Shown: one piece after another, positions 32,646-41,507 of the stretch
How the letters are laid out: every line of letters starts with the position of its first letter
How positions within the stretch are numbered: position 1 is the stretch's first letter
NCBI GenBank assembly: GCA_947625335.1
Contig: CANQNY010000005.1
Location: 1 to 47,889, forward strand
Direction: 5' to 3'
DNA from: an uncultured Clostridia bacterium
Lineage (GTDB): Bacteria > Bacillota > Clostridia > Oscillospirales > Ruminococcaceae
DNA length: 47,889 bases
Position numbers and translations under genes: made by a program
The notes under the pieces: generated by a model
The model's database searches: none
Seen by the model: only the letters and a program-made list of their open reading frames with translations
Told to the model about the DNA's origin: nothing

Positions 32646-32730
32646 CTTTGGGGTCTGCGGGGTTTTCCCCGTAAATATATACCCGCGGTACATCGGAATT
32701 AAGGTCCGAGTGCCAGCAAAGGAGTTTCTT
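32646..32730 (+). other. spacer between coaX and the ECF transporter gene
   Basis: It holds a small hairpin CGGGG-TTTT-CCCCG (32658-32671) without a T-run and AAGGAG before the next gene. No riboswitch family recognised. Confidence 0.4.
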
Positions 32731-33348
32731 ATGGAAAACACAAAAAAGAGTTCGGGTTGGGACTCGAACAAAACCTTTACCGTAGTGGGTTTAGGTCTGC
32801 TGACGGCGATAGTTGTCGTGCTTCAGTGGCTTGCGAGCGCGATAAAATTCGGACCGTTCAGCATAACGCTCTGTTTAGCGCCGATAATAGTCGGAGCGGC
32901 ATTATACGGTTGGAAAGCAGGCGCATGGCTTGGATTTGCGTTCAGCCTTATGGTACTGATAACAGGCGACGCGGCGGCATTTCTTACCGTTAATGTTCCC
33001 GGAACGATTATTACCGTAATTCTCAAGGGCACGGCGGCGGGACTTGTTTCGGGGCTTGTTTACAAGCTCATATGCAAGAAAAATCAGCTCGCGGCAGTAA
33101 TTACATCGGGAATTGCCGCTCCTGTGGTAAACACGGGCATTTTCCTTGTCGGGTGCCTTGTCTTCTTCCTGCCGACGCTTAAGGCATGGGGAGAGGGCGC
33201 AGGTTTTGACAATGTCTTTGCTTACCTCTTCGTCGGAATGGTGGGGCTTAACTTCCTCGTGGAGCTCGGAATAAACCTTGTCCTCTCGTCCGTAATAGTT
33301 ATGATAATCAACGTCATAACAAAGAATTATCTGAAGAAAACGGTATAA
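32731..33348 (+). CDS. ECF transporter substrate-binding (S) component, possibly for pantothenate
   Basis: A 205-residue membrane protein with about six spans (for example VGLGLLTAIVVVLQWLASA, AVITSGIAAPVVNTGIFLVG). Features typical of S components are the short charged N-terminus, ITLCLAPIIVGAALYGWKAGAWLG and the small-residue-rich first helix that contacts the T component. AAAGGAG lies 7 nt before the ATG at 32731. Neighbouring coaX suggests pantothenate (PanT-like), but riboflavin or another vitamin cannot be excluded. The shared ATPase/T module is not in the window. Confidence 0.75.
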   Translation: MENTKKSSGWDSNKTFTVVGLGLLTAIVVVLQWLASAIKFGPFSITLCLAPIIVGAALYGWKAGAWLGFAFSLMVLITGDAAAFLTVNVPGTIITVILKGTAAGLVSGLVYKLICKKNQLAAVITSGIAAPVVNTGIFLVGCLVFFLPTLKAWGEGAGFDNVFAYLFVGMVGLNFLVELGINLVLSSVIVMIINVITKNYLKKTV

Positions 33349-33367
33349 CCCCTCCGAATTCACAAAA

Positions 33368-33400
33368 AATCCGCGTTTCGCTTGAAACGCGGATTATTTT
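33368..33400. terminator. bidirectional terminator between the ECF gene and dprA
   Basis: AATCCGCGTTTC (33368-33379) pairs with GAAACGCGGATT (33384-33395), 12 bp around a 4-nt loop. T-rich on both strands (ATTTTTATTT on plus; TTTTTT on minus). Confidence 0.88.
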
Positions 33401-33406
33401 TATTTA

Positions 33407-33497
33407 TTTAGACCATTGAGGAAGTCCGAACGCCGGGAGGTGCCGTCGCGGTAAGCCTTTGTGGCTGCCGCAGTCGGGGTTTTATCGACAGTCTAAA
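33407..33497. other. compact structured element downstream of dprA
   Basis: TTTAGAC (33407-33413) and GTCTAAA (33491-33497) can close a ~90-nt domain that holds a strong hairpin (GCGG-TA-AGCC, loop TTTGT, GGCT-G-CCGC; 33448-33471). On the plus strand the words GAGGAAGTCCG (33418-33428) and GCGGTAAGCC recall conserved blocks of RNase P RNA, but far too little is present for a working rnpB. The 3' arm overlaps the dprA stop codon. It could be a 3'-UTR structure of dprA, a small RNA or a relic. Strand not decided. Confidence 0.35.
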
Positions 33498-34695
33498 CTA
33501 TACTGTAGAACCCGTCGTTAGATAGCGTTATAAACCCGCAAAGTTCCAGATTTGTAAGAATTTCGACCATTGCGCTGTATTCTACGCCCACGCTTGCGAC
33601 AAGAACATCAATACCTGAGGGTTGTTCAAACAGCAACTTCAGCACCGCCGCCTCGTTTGGCGAAAGTTTTTCCAAAGCCTCGGCATTGTCGGCTTTACGA
33701 GCCGTTTCCTCTTTCTCCTCTTTATTTTCTTTATCTTTTAAACTTTCGCTGCGGTTTCTTTCATCGGGAGAGGAATATTCGATCATTTTACCGACTGACG
33801 AATTATCATCCAACGCCGTCATACCGAACGCGTCGGCAATATCCGACGGAGAAAACACCGAAACCGCTCCGTTTCGTATCAAGTAAGCAGTCCCCGAAAA
33901 ACGCGGCGACATAATATCGTGCGGCGGTACGCAGAAAACTTCTCTGCCCTGCTCGACAGCATGCCCCGCGGTGAGAAGAGAGCCGCTGCGCTCCGACGCC
34001 TCTAAAACCAGCGTCCCGTGCGACATTCCCGAAATAATGCGGTTTCTGATGTTGAAATACCCCGCCGAGGACTTTGTGTTCGGCAAAAGCTCGCTTACCA
34101 CCGCGCCGCCGTGCGAAACTATTTCCCGCTTTAAATTCGCGTTTTCGGCGGGATAGTTTACCAAAATCCCGCAGCCCAGCACGCCCACCGTTCTGCCGCC
34201 CGCGGCAATGCAGGCTTTGTGCGCCGCGGCGTCTCCGCCCACCGCAAGTCCGCTTACTATATTCACTCCCAAACGCGCCAAGCCCCCGCATATATAATCT
34301 GCGACTTTCTGCCCGTACTCGGAGATGTTTCTTGTGCCGACCGCAGCTATAGTCGGGCTGCTGTTCAGTTCTGCAAGACTTCCCGCGGCAAAAAGCACTA
34401 TCGGCGGATTTTCGATGTTCCGCAAGCTCTCGGGATATTCCTCGTCGTCAAACGTTATAATGTGAACGGAATTCTCCTCGCAAAGCCGAATAAGCTCCCG
34501 CACGGACTTCAGTCTCACCTCTTCGACGCGGCGTTTTTCATCGTCGCTTAAAAACGGGAGTTTTCCGTCGCGTATCTGACGACAAGCGGTTTCTACATCA
34601 TATTCGCACTTTGACAGGATAAAGTTGGTTTTCATATTGTGTGGTTTCATTACAAGCAAAAGCCACAACCACATTTCAAGAGAACTATTAGCCAT
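33493..34695 (-). CDS. dprA: DNA-processing protein DprA
   Basis: DprA loads RecA onto incoming single-stranded DNA. The 400-residue protein has the Rossmann-like core with TIAAVGTRNISEYGQKVA, IVSGLAVGGDAAAHKACIAAGGRTVGVLGCGI, SELLPNTKSSAGYFNIRNRIISGMS and the GSLLTAGHAVEQGREVFCVP block. After an acidic/Lys linker (about 295-330) there is a winged-helix C-terminus (LSPNEAAVLKLLFEQPSGIDVLVA). GGGAG lies 7 nt before the ATG. It follows the GH13 gene after 32 bases, so they may be co-transcribed. Confidence 0.95.
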   Translation of the reverse strand: MANSSLEMWLWLLLVMKPHNMKTNFILSKCEYDVETACRQIRDGKLPFLSDDEKRRVEEVRLKSVRELIRLCEENSVHIITFDDEEYPESLRNIENPPIVLFAAGSLAELNSSPTIAAVGTRNISEYGQKVADYICGGLARLGVNIVSGLAVGGDAAAHKACIAAGGRTVGVLGCGILVNYPAENANLKREIVSHGGAVVSELLPNTKSSAGYFNIRNRIISGMSHGTLVLEASERSGSLLTAGHAVEQGREVFCVPPHDIMSPRFSGTAYLIRNGAVSVFSPSDIADAFGMTALDDNSSVGKMIEYSSPDERNRSESLKDKENKEEKEETARKADNAEALEKLSPNEAAVLKLLFEQPSGIDVLVASVGVEYSAMVEILTNLELCGFITLSNDGFYSIV

Positions 34696-34727
34696 TTCAC
34701 ATCTCCCGAATTAAAACAAATTACTGT

Positions 34728-36050
34728 TTACACCGCCAAAACCGCGCACCCGAAAGCGGGCAGCGTGTAACCCGAAAGCTCCTGTTTTTCGCCCGTGAGG
34801 AGGTTTTCCGCCTCTCCGCCGCGGTTCAGGTTAAACGTAAACGGCGCGCCGTCCGCATTAATCACAGTAATAAGCGTTTTACCGTCCGCTGTGCGCGAAA
34901 ACGCATACTGGCGGTTGGTAAGCTGCACCTGCTTGTAATCTCCCTGCGACGCGGCGGGGTGATTTTTCTGTATCTCGGCAAGCTTATTGATAAGCTCGCA
35001 CATATCGCGATGACCCTCCGACTTCATTTTTTCAAGGTCGAATTCGGGACGAAGAGCGTCGTCGCCGCCTCCGCGCTTGTCGCCCTCTATGCCGAACTCG
35101 CTTCCGTAGTAAACGGACGGAATACCCGGCATCATAAACATAAGCGTGTAAATAAGCGGCAAATGCTCTTTCGTCCTCAGAATGGTCGCCACACGCGTAA
35201 CATCGTGATTGTCGACAAACGTGTAGAGGTGCTTTCCTCTGTACAGACACCAGTTTTCGCTGCCGAACTGACGGTTGATAGAATGTGCTATTTCAAACAT
35301 ATTCATATCATTGAACGACGAAAACAGCCCCTTATAGCACTCGTAATTCGTCACACTATCAAGCATTTGGTCGTTCATCCACTGGTTGTAGTCGCCGTGG
35401 AGCGTCTCCCCAAGCAGGAAAAAATCCTCCGCCAGCCACTTGCAGTGTCCGCGCAGTTCTTTTAAGAAGTTGTGGTCAAGGCAGTACGCCACGTCAAGCC
35501 GCAGTCCGTCAATGCCGAATTCGTTTTTCCAACCCGTGATACAGTCCTTTATGTACTGCTTTACTTCGGGATTGTAGAGGTTGAGCTTTACAAGCTCGTA
35601 ATGCCCCTCCCAGCCCTCGTAGTAGAACCCGTCGTTATAGCCGGAGTTCCCCTCGCGAACGTGGAACCAGTCCTTTTTCGAGCTGCCAAGCTTATGCTCG
35701 CGCACGTCCATAAATTCCGTAAAATCGCGCCCGACGTGATTAAATACCCCGTCCAGTACCACTCTTATGCCGTTTTCGTGCAGCGCGTCGCATACTTTCT
35801 TAAAGTCCTCGTTCGTCCCGAGCCTGCGGTCGATAGTTTTGTAGTCGATGGTGTCGTAACCGTGCGCCACGCTCTCAAACACCGGACCGAAATATACGGC
35901 GTTGCAGCCAAGCTCTTTGATGTGCGGAATGTCGTCAATAAGCTTTAAAATCTTGTGCGACGGCTCGCTTGTCCTATCGTTTACACGGGGACAGCCGAAG
36001 TACCCGATGGGGTAAATGTGATAAAATACCGCGTTTTCAAACCAGTTCAT
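34728..36050 (-). CDS. GH13 alpha-amylase-family glycoside hydrolase (cytoplasmic)
   Basis: A 440-residue enzyme acting on alpha-glucans or maltooligosaccharides. It has no signal peptide. The four GH13 regions are clear: DGVFNHVG, GLRLDVA with the nucleophile Asp186, LLGETLHG with the acid/base Glu215, and FVDNHD with Asp283. The C-terminus (360-440) is a beta-sandwich (domain C). GGDDALRPEFD after the barrel and the absence of an N-terminal CBM suggest a maltodextrin-degrading enzyme and not neopullulanase; exact specificity cannot be given. Confidence 0.9.
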   Translation of the reverse strand: MNWFENAVFYHIYPIGYFGCPRVNDRTSEPSHKILKLIDDIPHIKELGCNAVYFGPVFESVAHGYDTIDYKTIDRRLGTNEDFKKVCDALHENGIRVVLDGVFNHVGRDFTEFMDVREHKLGSSKKDWFHVREGNSGYNDGFYYEGWEGHYELVKLNLYNPEVKQYIKDCITGWKNEFGIDGLRLDVAYCLDHNFLKELRGHCKWLAEDFFLLGETLHGDYNQWMNDQMLDSVTNYECYKGLFSSFNDMNMFEIAHSINRQFGSENWCLYRGKHLYTFVDNHDVTRVATILRTKEHLPLIYTLMFMMPGIPSVYYGSEFGIEGDKRGGGDDALRPEFDLEKMKSEGHRDMCELINKLAEIQKNHPAASQGDYKQVQLTNRQYAFSRTADGKTLITVINADGAPFTFNLNRGGEAENLLTGEKQELSGYTLPAFGCAVLAV

Positions 36051-36094
36051 AGTCGTTTTCTCCTTAACGGTGAATTTTGTAATAATACATTGTA

Positions 36095-36123
36095 ATTATA
36101 CCACGTTTCGCCAAATTTGTCAA
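36095..36123 (-). promoter_or_regulatory. consensus promoter of the GH13-dprA genes
   Basis: On the minus strand, -35 TTGACA (36123-36118), 17-nt spacer, -10 TATAAT (36100-36095): a perfect sigma-A promoter about 40 nt upstream of the start codon. Confidence 0.85.
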
Positions 36124-36193
36124 GTTTTTGTGCAAAATATATAAAAGTTTTTAGTGAAAATGTATCAAGTTGAAAAAATTAACCAGAAAGTAG

Positions 36194-36222
36194 TTGAAAT
36201 GTTTATAAAAAAGTGTTATACT
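36194..36222 (+). promoter_or_regulatory. promoter of the EAL phosphodiesterase gene
   Basis: -35 TTGAAA (36194-36199), 17-nt spacer, -10 TATACT (36217-36222). Divergent from the GH13 promoter. Confidence 0.65.
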
Positions 36223-36298
36223 TATAGTAGACTACAAGGCTTTTCAGTTTAGAGCCTTGAGGGGGATTTTTTTGGCTTTTTCTAATGAGGTGCGTTTT

Positions 36299-39200
36299 AT
36301 GTCCAATTTGCTATCGGAAGAGTTTGAAAAAACCAAGCGCGAAATACGCGAACTTAAAGACTCGATTGCCGCGGGAGAACTTCGCGAAAAGGTTTTTTCG
36401 GAGTTTATAGACTTCGGTTTGTGGGAATACGATATTCCCACGGACGTTTTTCGTTTGCTTAAAAAGCCTAACGGCAGCTATCTCGGTGACGGCGAGCCTA
36501 TAGAGAATTTTCGCGAGGCGGTGTTAAGCCGCGGACTGGTCTGCGCGGAGGATCTGCCCGAGTTCAAAAGCTTTTGCGAAAGCGTTCGGCGCGGGGATAA
36601 GAATGTGTCCTGCGATTTGCACGTTGTCGGAAACGAAATGGAAATGACACGCGTAAAGTACGAGGGCAGGACTATTTTTGACATTCACGGCAAGCCGATA
36701 AAGGTAATCGGCAGAATAGTCGAGTCCCAAGACAAGCAAAAGGACCGTTCGGGCATAAACTACGACAGCCTTACGGGACTGTACACCTCGGAATATTTCC
36801 GCGAGATTGTCCGCGAACGGCGCACCGGCGTAAACCGCTATGACAACGGCGTTTTCCTGTCTGTGGGAATTGACAATTTCAGGGAATTCGACGAGCAGAG
36901 CAAGGATAAGTCCGACTTTGTTCAAAAGGCGGTTGCGGATATATTAAGCGATATTGCCTCCGCAAACCGCAAAAGCGCGGTAACAAGGGTGCGCGGCGGC
37001 GAGTTTCTTATGTACATAAGCTATGCCGAGACGGACGCCGAGGATAAAATAGCGAAAAGGATCTTAAGCGCGGTGGGCGAGCTTGTTTTTGAAAGCAACG
37101 AGATAGTGCGGATAAGCATCGGCGTTTCCTACTTCAAAAACAACAGCAAGACCGAGGACGTCTACGCTGAGGCGGTGCGGGCAATGCGCGAGGCTCGCAA
37201 GAGCGGCGGCGGCTGTTATATGCGGTACAGTCCGAGAATGAACCTCTCCGAGGGTTATTCCGAGGGTGAGCTGCGTTCGTCCGCAGATCCCGCGAATATC
37301 TACGACCTTATTATAAAAGCGTTCTGCAATGAAAAGGGAAGAAGTCCCATTTTAAAATCCGCGTTTAAGGCGGCGGGACAGTCCGTCGGCGCAACGGTTA
37401 TCAAATATTACGCTTTCGAGGGCGACGGCGGGGAAATATACACGCTGTTTTCCGCGGTTGACGATGTAAAAAATTCTCCCGATGTAAAACAACTTTGTTC
37501 AAACGGCGAGATTATTGACGCCTTTGATGAAAACGGACGTCTCAGAATATTCTCCGCGGACGACAAGGAATTCGGCCTTACGCTCTGCGGGGGCGCGGTC
37601 TGCGCGGAATGCAGGCTTGTCGGCTCGAAAACCGACCCCGAGGGGTATTTCGCGGTGATTTTCGGCAGCGCGTACGAGCTCTCGCAGGAGGACATCAATA
37701 TAATCGACGCGCTGAAAAATGCTCTGACGCGCATGTATACCGTTTATTCCAACAACAGGCTCGGGGTATTCCTGAAAGGCTTTAACAGGGAGATTATCTC
37801 CGACCACCGCATGGAGGCTATGTCGATTGTCCCCGGAACGTTCGAGGTGGATTACGCGGGGGAAAACGCCGCCGAACGCTACGGGCTGAAAAGCGGGGAC
37901 ATATGCTATCAAAAGATGCGCGGCAGAAACGAGCCTTGCGTAAACTGTCCCGCGCTGAAACTTGTCGAAAACGGCGGAATATTGGCGTCAAGCGCGTTTT
38001 TTGATGAAAACGCTAAGAGGTGGCTTGATATTACCGCGTCGGTGTGCGATTATGAAAACGGCGACCGCCGCTATATCATAAGTTCCACAGATATAACCGA
38101 CTGCCTCGGAAAAATCCGTATGACAGACGCTTTGACGGGCGCGATGACCTTTGATTCGTTCACGGCGGAGGCTTTAAGCATTACTTCCGAGGACAAAAAC
38201 GGCTTTTACATCGCGGTCATGAATATCGCGCAGTTTCGCAGAATAAACGAAACTCAAGGCTTTGAAACGGGAAACGCTATTTTGGTTACTGTTGCGGATA
38301 TCCTTTTGCGCTGCGCGTGTGAAAACGAGATAGTCTGCCGAAACGAGGGCACAAGGTTCATTATTTTGTTCAGAGCGGCAAATTATGACGAGCTTGCCGA
38401 CAGAATAAGCTCTTTAATGAATAGTATTCAAAAGCAGGTTTTCGATAAGACAAAAATACAGATATATCTTGCCGCGGGCATTTGCTCTATGGGCGGAGAG
38501 GACGATATAGGGGTTATGGGCGCGCTTGACAGAGCCATTACAGCTCAGCACACCGTAAAAGACTCCATGTACTCCCACTCAAATCAGATAGTATTCTACG
38601 ACGGCGCACTTCGCGAGGCGATAAGAGACAGACACGTTATTGAGGCGAATATGCAGGGTGCGCTTGAAAAAGGCGAGTTTAAAGTCTACTACCAGCCGAA
38701 GGTCAATATCGAAACAGGCGCGGTGGTGGGCGCGGAGGCTCTCGTGCGGTGGATAACCGCGGACGGGCAGATGATTTCTCCAGGCAAGTTTATCCCGATT
38801 TTCGAGCAAAACGGCTTTATCACCGATATGGATTTTGCAATTTACCGCTCGGCGGTCGCGGATATAGCGCGGTGGCTTAGAAACGGCATAAAAGTGCCGC
38901 TCATCTCGCTTAACGTGTCGCGTTATCATCTGGGCGACGCGCATTTCTGCGAAAAGTTGGTGGCTTTGGTGGATTCGCTTGGCGTGCCGCACGAGTTTAT
39001 CGAGCTTGAAATTACCGAAAGCCTACTTACCGAAAACCTTGAAAAGTTGATTGAAACGGTAACTTGGTTTAAACAGCGCGGGTTTAAAATCTCGGTGGAC
39101 GACTTCGGATCGGGGTATTCGTCGCTGAATTTGATAACACAGCTCCCGTTTGATACGCTGAAAATCGACGGCGGTTTCTTCCTGCGAAACGACCTCACCG

Positions 39201-39406
39201 ACAAGAATAAAAAGGTAATCACGTCGGTGGTAACGCTCGCAAAGAGCCTTAATCTCGAAACCGTGTCTGAGGGCGTGGAAACGCAGACGCAGGTGGACTT
39301 TTTGCGCGATTTGGGCTGCGATATGATTCAGGGATTTTTCTACTACCGTCCGATGCCGGGGCGCGATTTTGAAAAGCTGCTGATTTCACAGACTGTGCAG
39401 ATGTAA
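36299..39406 (+). CDS. cyclic-di-GMP phosphodiesterase with two degenerate GGDEF domains
   Basis: A 1035-residue cytosolic signalling protein. Order: N-terminal coiled coil and PAS-like region (1-145); GGDEF-like domain 1 (about 154-316) in which the active motif reads RGGEF (232-236), with the Asp lost; a GAF-like region (about 325-490); a PAS domain with CYQKMRGRNEPCVNCPA; GGDEF-like domain 2 (about 618-775), with EGTRF in place of GGDEF; and EAL (about 780-1030). The EAL domain keeps EAL (813-815, GAEALVRW), LEITES, VDDFGSGYSSL, KIDG, SEGVET and the late Gln (MIQGFFYYRP), so it should be active. The start at 36299 has GAGGTG 6 nt upstream; the earlier TTG frame has none. A c-di-GMP synthase is not in the window. 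Confidence 0.9.
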   Translation: MSNLLSEEFEKTKREIRELKDSIAAGELREKVFSEFIDFGLWEYDIPTDVFRLLKKPNGSYLGDGEPIENFREAVLSRGLVCAEDLPEFKSFCESVRRGDKNVSCDLHVVGNEMEMTRVKYEGRTIFDIHGKPIKVIGRIVESQDKQKDRSGINYDSLTGLYTSEYFREIVRERRTGVNRYDNGVFLSVGIDNFREFDEQSKDKSDFVQKAVADILSDIASANRKSAVTRVRGGEFLMYISYAETDAEDKIAKRILSAVGELVFESNEIVRISIGVSYFKNNSKTEDVYAEAVRAMREARKSGGGCYMRYSPRMNLSEGYSEGELRSSADPANIYDLIIKAFCNEKGRSPILKSAFKAAGQSVGATVIKYYAFEGDGGEIYTLFSAVDDVKNSPDVKQLCSNGEIIDAFDENGRLRIFSADDKEFGLTLCGGAVCAECRLVGSKTDPEGYFAVIFGSAYELSQEDINIIDALKNALTRMYTVYSNNRLGVFLKGFNREIISDHRMEAMSIVPGTFEVDYAGENAAERYGLKSGDICYQKMRGRNEPCVNCPALKLVENGGILASSAFFDENAKRWLDITASVCDYENGDRRYIISSTDITDCLGKIRMTDALTGAMTFDSFTAEALSITSEDKNGFYIAVMNIAQFRRINETQGFETGNAILVTVADILLRCACENEIVCRNEGTRFIILFRAANYDELADRISSLMNSIQKQVFDKTKIQIYLAAGICSMGGEDDIGVMGALDRAITAQHTVKDSMYSHSNQIVFYDGALREAIRDRHVIEANMQGALEKGEFKVYYQPKVNIETGAVVGAEALVRWITADGQMISPGKFIPIFEQNGFITDMDFAIYRSAVADIARWLRNGIKVPLISLNVSRYHLGDAHFCEKLVALVDSLGVPHEFIELEITESLLTENLEKLIETVTWFKQRGFKISVDDFGSGYSSLNLITQLPFDTLKIDGGFFLRNDLTDKNKKVITSVVTLAKSLNLETVSEGVETQTQVDFLRDLGCDMIQGFFYYRPMPGRDFEKLLISQTVQM

Positions 39407-39600
39407 ATTAACGGTATAATGCGGATTTCCACGGTTTTAACAGGGTTTTCAACAGAAAAACCGCGAATTTCGGCATTGTTGTCACGTTTTTATCACATAA
39501 CGGTTGAAAAATGCCTGTTCTTTCACAAAAATAACATGGTTTTCAACGGAGTTTTAACAGGTTTTCCTGTTGAATTTGTTGAAAAAATAAGCTGAAAAAT
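39407..39600. repeat. intergenic cluster of TTTTCAAC and GTTTTAACAGG repeats
   Basis: TTTTCAAC occurs four times, twice on each strand (plus 39446-39453 and 39540-39547; minus 39503-39510 and 39578-39585), and GTTTTAACAGG twice (39434-39444, 39551-39561). TTTCCACGG and TTATCACA are also present. The words resemble degenerate DnaA boxes (TTATCCACA). There is no gene; the two flanking genes converge here. A binding site for a DNA-binding protein is a possibility. Confidence 0.5.
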
Positions 39601-39632
39601 AAAAACCGCGCCTTAAAAAGACGCGGTTTTTT
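39601..39632. terminator. bidirectional terminator between the EAL gene and glyS
   Basis: AAAAACCGCG (39601-39610) pairs with CGCGGTTTTT (39622-39631), with A and T runs on the two sides. Confidence 0.85.
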
Positions 39633-39645
39633 GTTGAATTTTCTA

Positions 39646-41022
39646 TTAAAATGCAATTCTCTGCTCGATATAGGCTTTAACCTCGGAAATGGGAATTCTT
39701 ACCTGCTGCATCGAATCGCGGTCGCGGACGGTAACACAGCCGTCGTTTTCGCTGTCGAAGTCGTATGTCACGCAAAACGGCGTTCCGATTTCGTCCTGGC
39801 GGCGATAACGCTTGCCGATTGCTCCCGCCTCGTCGTAATCCGCGCAAAAGCTCTTTGAAAGCTCCTCGTACAGCTCCGTCGCCTTTTCGCCAAGCTTTTT
39901 CGACAGCGGCAATACCGCGCATTTTATAGGTGCGAGCGCAGGGTGAATGTGCATAACGGTCCTTGTTGTGCCGTCCTCAAGCTGCTCCTCGTCGTAAGCG
40001 TCGCAGACCACCGCTAAAAACAGTCTGTCCACGCCGAGCGACGGTTCGATAACATACGGAACAAACTTCTCGTTGGTTTCGGGGTCGAAGTATTCAAGGC
40101 TCTTTCCGCTGGTCTTGATGTGCTGAGTAAGGTCGTAGTCGGTTCTGTCAGCAACTCCCCAAAGTTCATCCCAGCCAAACGGGAACAAAAACTGAAAATC
40201 TGTTGTTGCTACCGAGTAAAAGGCAAGTTCTTTCTGGGAATGGTCGTGCGTGCGGATATTTTCCTCTTTAAGTCCGATTGAGAGCAGGAAATTCTTGCAG
40301 AAATTTCTCCAGTAGCCGAACCATTCAAGATCAGTCCCCGGCTTGCAGAAAAATTCAAGCTCCATTTGCTCAAACTCACGCACGCGGAAAATAAACTGCC
40401 CCGGAGTAATCTCGTTTCTGAACGATTTCCCGACTTGCGCCACGCCGAACGGCACTTTTTTACGCGTAGTCCTCTGGATATTCGCGAAATTTACAAAAAT
40501 TCCCTGCGCTGTTTCGGGGCGAAGATACAAATCGTTCTTGCTGTCCTCGGTAACGCCCTGTGCAGTCTTGAACATAAGGTTAAACTGGCGTATATCGGTG
40601 AAATTCGTGCTTCCGCAGTTGGGGCATTTAATGCCTTTTTCACGGATGTAATTCATCATTTCCTCGTTTGACCAGCCGTCCGCGGAAGTGCCGTCAAAGT
40701 CCTCGATAAGCTTATCGGCGCGGTGACGCGTCTTGCAGTCGCGGCAGTCCATAAGCGGGTCGGAAAATCCTCCGACATGCCCCGACGCTACCCAGGTCTG
40801 CGGGTTCATAAGAATTGCGCTGTCAAGACCGACGTTGTACTTGTTTTCCTGAACGAATTTCTTGCGCCACGCGCGTTTGATGTTCTCCTTAAGCTCCACG
40901 CCCAGAGGACCATAGTCCCAGGTGTTCGCAAGACCGCCGTAAATCTCGCTTCCGGGGTATACAAACCCGCGGTGTATACACAGCGTCTTTATCGTTTCAA
41001 GCGATTTATCTTCGTTTTTCAT
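39646..41022 (-). CDS. glyS: glycyl-tRNA synthetase (homodimeric type)
   Basis: Charges tRNA-Gly. The 458-residue class II enzyme (eukaryote/archaea-like alpha2 form, also named glyQS) has [27 protein letters not shown] at the N-terminus, class II motif 2 near [34 protein letters not shown] and motif 3 in [14 protein letters not shown] zinc-binding set is present: CRDC (residues 94-97 region, [10 protein letters not shown]) and CPNCG. No T-box leader was seen; the gene lies 37 bases after the lipoprotein gene in the ilvE operon. Confidence 0.96.
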   Translation of the reverse strand: MKNEDKSLETIKTLCIHRGFVYPGSEIYGGLANTWDYGPLGVELKENIKRAWRKKFVQENKYNVGLDSAILMNPQTWVASGHVGGFSDPLMDCRDCKTRHRADKLIEDFDGTSADGWSNEEMMNYIREKGIKCPNCGSTNFTDIRQFNLMFKTAQGVTEDSKNDLYLRPETAQGIFVNFANIQRTTRKKVPFGVAQVGKSFRNEITPGQFIFRVREFEQMELEFFCKPGTDLEWFGYWRNFCKNFLLSIGLKEENIRTHDHSQKELAFYSVATTDFQFLFPFGWDELWGVADRTDYDLTQHIKTSGKSLEYFDPETNEKFVPYVIEPSLGVDRLFLAVVCDAYDEEQLEDGTTRTVMHIHPALAPIKCAVLPLSKKLGEKATELYEELSKSFCADYDEAGAIGKRYRRQDEIGTPFCVTYDFDSENDGCVTVRDRDSMQQVRIPISEVKAYIEQRIAF

Positions 41023-41059
41023 CAGTAAAAATTCCTTTCATACCCCCGTCGGGAACATT

Positions 41060-41506
41060 TTATTCGCCTAAATCCCGTTTAAGCAGCTTGTAAACATACA
41101 TATAGCTTATCGGCAGGGTGTTGTCCCTGTTGGAGATTTCTTCAATCTCCCCGCCGATTTTCTCACGTTTGTCAGCGTCGCTTTTTTGATAACGCTTTAC
41201 AGCAGAAAGCCATTCTCTCTCCGTGTCAAGAGAGCTGATAAGCGCGGCGTGAGCCGTGGAATACTGTTCAGGAGGAGTTATCTTCTCAAACGCGTCGAGA
41301 GAATTTTCAAAATCCTCGCAAAACTGCGCGAAATCAGCCTCTTCGGGTTCTGTCGCCATTACCGCAAATTCGAGCTGCGCGTCAAGATAACACTTCCAGC
41401 ACGCAGAAAGCTCGTCGCGGTATTTCTCCGGAGAAGGTCCAGACCTGCACCCCGAAAAAAGCGTTACAGCCATTATCGCAACAAACGTGAGCAGCTTTTT
41501 AATCAT
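41060..41506 (-). CDS. small predicted lipoprotein between ilvE and glyS
   Basis: A 148-residue protein starting MIKKLLTFVAIMAVTLFSGC, with a lipobox (LFSGC) whose cysteine is residue 20. The mature part is mainly helical and charged (AQLEFAVMATEPEEADFAQFCEDFENSLDAFEKI) and carries no domain I know. The start codon at 41506 sits immediately after the ilvE stop; the in-frame ATG at 41536 would overlap ilvE and spoil the signal peptide. Confidence 0.75.
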   Translation of the reverse strand: MIKKLLTFVAIMAVTLFSGCRSGPSPEKYRDELSACWKCYLDAQLEFAVMATEPEEADFAQFCEDFENSLDAFEKITPPEQYSTAHAALISSLDTEREWLSAVKRYQKSDADKREKIGGEIEEISNRDNTLPISYMYVYKLLKRDLGE

Positions 41507-41507
41507 A

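Noticed and set aside
33407-33497. A complete RNase P RNA gene (rnpB)
   Set aside because: Only short word resemblance over ~90 nt and in the wrong order; a working RNase P RNA needs some 330-400 nt.
39407-39600. A proven replication origin
   Set aside because: No exact DnaA box (TTATCCACA), no dnaA/dnaN and no AT-rich unwinding region identified; reported only as a repeat cluster.
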